Source: Gammaproteobacteria bacterium
GTDB taxonomy: Bacteria > Pseudomonadota > Gammaproteobacteria > Arenicellales > Poriferihabitantaceae
Assembly: GCA_030432755.1 (NCBI GenBank)
Contig: JAUILZ010000009.1
Span: forward strand, 62,001-126,000
Length of the DNA stretch: 64,000 nt
Direction: 5' to 3'
This document shows, one piece after another, positions 61,850-64,000 of this stretch (the first letter of the stretch is position 1; every line of letters begins with the position of its first letter). The notes under the pieces are model-generated. The model worked only from the letters and a program-made list of their open reading frames with translations, did not search any database and was not told where the DNA came from. A program made the position numbers and the translations under genes.

Positions 61850-61867
61850 CCCCAGCGAAAGCTGGGG
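61850..61867. repeat. Short hairpin repeat, copy B
   Basis: CCCCAGC and GCTGGGG form a 7-bp stem with a GAAA loop; it follows a copy of CGAAACGCCAGCGAAG. The same CAGCGAAAGC core is found near 51796. Confidence 0.65.
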
Positions 61868-61926
61868 CCCACGTCCATGTCACAGTCTGCCTTCTGAAGC
61901 TGGTTTTCGGATAACCGGTTCGAGTG

Positions 61927-62250
61927 CTACTTGGACAGAAGCGCCAGGGTGTGTCCCACCAGTTTCTCCACCCGCTGGCATTGATCGCGTAGTTCATTGC
62001 CGGTGGATTGCTGGCGCTGGATGGATTCCAGTATCTCGGCGATGTTGTCGAAGCCCATGATCTTTACCGCCGAGGCCATCTTGTGGCACTGGAAGCGTAC
62101 CGCCTCCTCATCGTTCTCTTCCAGCGCGGAATTGAGTGCGGCCAGGTAGGCGGGCATGTGTTCCCGGTAGAGCGCAATCATCTCTTCGCTCGGCTCGGGT
62201 AGATCCGTACGGGATGCGTCGGCATCCGAACGGGATCGCATATCTTTCAT
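61927..62250 (-). CDS. Stand-alone Hpt (histidine phosphotransfer) protein
   Basis: 107 residues from ATG 62248-62250 (MKDMRSRS), with a GGGGG-type ribosome site upstream. His56 in FQCHKMASAVKIMG is the phosphorylatable residue in the Hpt helix pattern. The helices before it (EEMIALYREHMPAYLAALNS) and after it (IAEILESIQRQQSTG) fit a four-helix bundle. It should take phosphate from a receiver such as that of the hybrid kinase at 57191-59176 and pass it on. The target response regulator is not in the window. Confidence 0.85.
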   Translation of the reverse strand: MKDMRSRSDADASRTDLPEPSEEMIALYREHMPAYLAALNSALEENDEEAVRFQCHKMASAVKIMGFDNIAEILESIQRQQSTGNELRDQCQRVEKLVGHTLALLSK

Positions 62251-62398
62251 TGTGTCGTTTCCCCCTACTCTGCAAACCCTGGCGGATTCACACGCGGACT
62301 TCTTACCCCCGGCAGCACACATGACTGTCGGGAACTAGGTTACCACCGATACGCCGGAGCTCCAACCTGTGCGCGGCGGCAGGAGGCAATCGCCGGGA

Positions 62399-63778
62399 TC
62401 AGCCGCGGAAATGGTAGGACTTGACCCGGGTCAGTCCGTGATAGCCGAGACGCGACAGGGATATTCCACGGCCGGTGTCCTTGCAGCCGGTCCAGCACAG
62501 CGCCGGATCGAGATAGTCGCAGCGATTCATGAACACGGTGCCGGTCTGGATGCGGCGGCCGATGCTCTCGGCGGCGGCACGGTCGGTCGTCCACAGGGAA
62601 GCGGTAAGACCGAAGTCGGAATCATTCATGAGCCGGATCGCCTCTTCGTCATCGGACACCCGCATGATGCCGACCACCGGCCCGAAGCTCTCCTCGCGCA
62701 TCACCCGCATGTCGTGGTCGACGTCCACCAGGATCTGTGGCGCGAGGTACGGAGATCCCGCCGCGTCGAGATCAAATCTGGCGGTGTCGACGATACCGCG
62801 CGCGCCTTTCGCCATCGCCTCGGCCACCTGTTCACGCACCAGTTTGGCGAAGCGCACGTTGGCCATGGGTCCGAGCGTGGTCTCCGGCTCCAGCGGGTTA
62901 CCCAGGCGGTATCCTTCGACGATGGCTTTCGCGCGGTCGCAGAACTCGTCGTAGAGGGAGTCGTGGACGTAGATGCGTTCGATACCGCAGCAACACTGGC
63001 CGGAGTTGAACATCGCGCCATCCACCAGGGTATCCACCGCGGCGCCGAGGTCCGCGTCCGCGCGCACGTAGCCCGGATCCTTGCCGCCGAGTTCAAGCCC
63101 GAGGCCGGTAAACGTACCCGCCGCGGCTCTCTCCATGGCCTGACCACCGCCCACGGAGCCGGTGAAGTTGACGAAGTTGAAACTGCGCGCCGCGATCAGG
63201 TCGCTGGTGAGTTCGTGGCTCAGGCGGACGTTGTGAAACAGCCCTTTCGGTAGCCCCGCCCGGTCAAACGCCTGTTGCAACCGCTCTCCCGCCAGCAAGG
63301 TTTGGCTGGCATGCTTGAGGAACACCGCGTTGCCGGCCACGAGCGCGGGCACGATGGCATTGATCGCGGTGAGATAGGGATAGTTCCAGGGCGCCACCAC
63401 CAGCACCACGCCAAGCGGCTCGCGCGCGATCACCCGGCGGAAGGCGTCGGAGTCCTCGATCACCTCCGGCGCGAGGGCGGTGTCGGCGACCTGGATCATG
63501 TACTCCGCGCGCTCGCGCACGCCGCCGATCTCGCCGCCGTAGCGCACCGGACGTCCCATCTGCCAGGCGAGTTCGGTAACGATGTCGTCGTTCATCGCCT
63601 CGAGTGCGTCGATGGCAGCGGCGACGATGCGTTTGCGCTCGTCGAGCGGCGCCTCCACCCAGGCCGCCTGGGCTTCCCGGGCATTGCCGAGCATGGCGGC
63701 GAGACTGTCGCGACTGTCCACCGGGCGCTCGGCGTAGACGGAGCCGTCGATGGGTGAAATACAGGTAATGCTGGTCAT
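62399..63778 (-). CDS. NAD(P)-dependent aldehyde dehydrogenase
   Basis: 459 residues. Catalytic Cys263 in NSGQCCCG and Glu229 in LELGGKDPG are both present; VVAPWNYPYLTAINAIVPAL is the NAD-binding region. Size and pattern fit the succinate-semialdehyde/aminoaldehyde dehydrogenase group. Its start is 64 bases from the end of a glutamine-synthetase-family gene on the same strand. Together they suggest polyamine or amine-aldehyde catabolism (for example gamma-glutamyl putrescine), but betaine aldehyde or another aldehyde is also possible. Confidence 0.9.
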   Translation of the reverse strand: MTSITCISPIDGSVYAERPVDSRDSLAAMLGNAREAQAAWVEAPLDERKRIVAAAIDALEAMNDDIVTELAWQMGRPVRYGGEIGGVRERAEYMIQVADTALAPEVIEDSDAFRRVIAREPLGVVLVVAPWNYPYLTAINAIVPALVAGNAVFLKHASQTLLAGERLQQAFDRAGLPKGLFHNVRLSHELTSDLIAARSFNFVNFTGSVGGGQAMERAAAGTFTGLGLELGGKDPGYVRADADLGAAVDTLVDGAMFNSGQCCCGIERIYVHDSLYDEFCDRAKAIVEGYRLGNPLEPETTLGPMANVRFAKLVREQVAEAMAKGARGIVDTARFDLDAAGSPYLAPQILVDVDHDMRVMREESFGPVVGIMRVSDDEEAIRLMNDSDFGLTASLWTTDRAAAESIGRRIQTGTVFMNRCDYLDPALCWTGCKDTGRGISLSRLGYHGLTRVKSYHFRG

Positions 63779-63842
63779 TGTCGATGTACTAGTGCAATTG
63801 GTTGCCGGGGGCCATGTCGCCCCGGTGCTGAAAGCTTGCGGG

Positions 63843-64000
63843 TCAGGCGCGCTCGAATCCGCGCGCTATCTCCCAGTCCGTCACGACGCGATCATACTCC
63901 TGCTGTTCCCAGCGGGCGGCATGCACGTAGTGATCCACCACGTCGTCGCCGAGGGCGCCGCGCAGCATTTCCGAGCGGTCCAGGGCATCGCTAGCGGCGC
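63843..64000 (-). CDS. Glutamine synthetase family protein, C-terminal fragment (window edge)
   Basis: Only the last 52 codons are in the window; the gene continues past the right edge. The visible end (DVVDHYVHAARWEQQEYDRV, then VTDWEIARGFERA) is the typical C-terminus of glutamine-synthetase-fold enzymes of the gamma-glutamyl-amine (PuuA/GlnA-III-like) type. The stop is TGA at 63843-63845. It reads in the same direction as the aldehyde dehydrogenase, 64 bases upstream of it, so it is probably the first gene of that operon. Confidence 0.85.
   Translation of the reverse strand, partial: AASDALDRSEMLRGALGDDVVDHYVHAARWEQQEYDRVVTDWEIARGFERA

Larger units (their letters stand above)
61462..61926. 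other. Gene-free stretch of repeats between convergent genes
   Basis: This 465-base region has no convincing gene. It holds the nested palindrome above, a 34-base direct repeat (61558-61591 and 61697-61730) and hairpins at 61651-61670 and 61850-61867. Such a density of repeats is not seen elsewhere in the window. Confidence 0.7.

Noticed and set aside
1..64000. CRISPR array, tRNA, rRNA, prophage or insertion sequence
   Set aside because: No regularly spaced repeats, no tRNA- or rRNA-like stretches and no integrase, transposase or phage structural gene were seen on either strand.

Overview
The window is GC-rich bacterial chromosome, densely packed with short operons and carrying no phage, insertion-sequence, CRISPR, rRNA or tRNA signal that I could see. 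The gene set suggests a marine-type heterotrophic member of the Pseudomonadota, perhaps a gammaproteobacterium: cyclase/TolB/TPR regulators, a tripartite tricarboxylate transporter, heterotetrameric sarcosine oxidase, IalB-type proteins, and several 2-oxoglutarate/Fe(II) and Rieske oxygenases. The assignment rests on gene content only; no ribosomal gene is present to check it.

Layout. 1-3363: two tandem cyclase-like/TolB/TPR genes, the first cut by the left edge. 3522-10539: a small secreted protein, GNAT, dienelactone hydrolase, an unrecognised 582-residue protein, an SRPBCC lipoprotein/SDR/Crp-type regulator group, and a divergent DDAH-like amidinohydrolase. 10584-21722: a leftward cluster of four exported proteins (beta-helix protein, 1750-residue PKD/beta-helix/FlgD-like protein, small AT-rich lipoprotein, 1254-residue protein with a zinc-phospholipase-C/P1-nuclease-like N-terminus). 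21943-28474: metallophosphoesterase and lipid-kinase-like pair, GNAT, Rieske oxygenase, a third cyclase/TolB/TPR gene, and a DMT transporter.

28479-40211 looks like one catabolic locus. Leftward it has a TSUP exporter, then tctC-tctB-tctA, an L-aspartate-oxidase/SdhA-type flavoprotein and a GMC oxidoreductase. Rightward it has an acylating aldehyde dehydrogenase, an acyl-CoA ligase and a quinone-oxidoreductase-like enzyme. The acyl-CoA ligase, acylating dehydrogenase and TSUP combination resembles the sulfoacetate route (SauT/SauS plus sulfite export), but the desulfonating enzyme Xsc is not here, so the substrate stays open.

40390-44783 holds two further beta-helix paralogues around a CYTH-CHAD protein. 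44799-50805 holds a TauD-type dioxygenase, an Asp-box propeller paired with a ThiS/MoaD-like protein, a PhyH-type oxygenase, an M20 carbamoylase and two tandem IalB proteins. These run into a GrdB-like protein whose selenocysteine positions are cysteines. 51824-56980 is the soxBDAG sarcosine oxidase operon. 57191-62250 holds a soluble hybrid histidine kinase, an IPNS-type oxygenase, a LysE exporter, a repeat-filled intergenic region and a stand-alone Hpt protein. 62399-64000 holds an aldehyde dehydrogenase and the C-terminus of a glutamine-synthetase-family enzyme.

Taken together, the metabolic genes point to use of methylated amines, amino-acid derivatives and small carboxylates or sulfonates. 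The most unusual parts are the secreted-protein cluster with its dispersed beta-helix relatives, the ThiS-like/Asp-box pair, and the IalB-IalB-GrdB-like operon.
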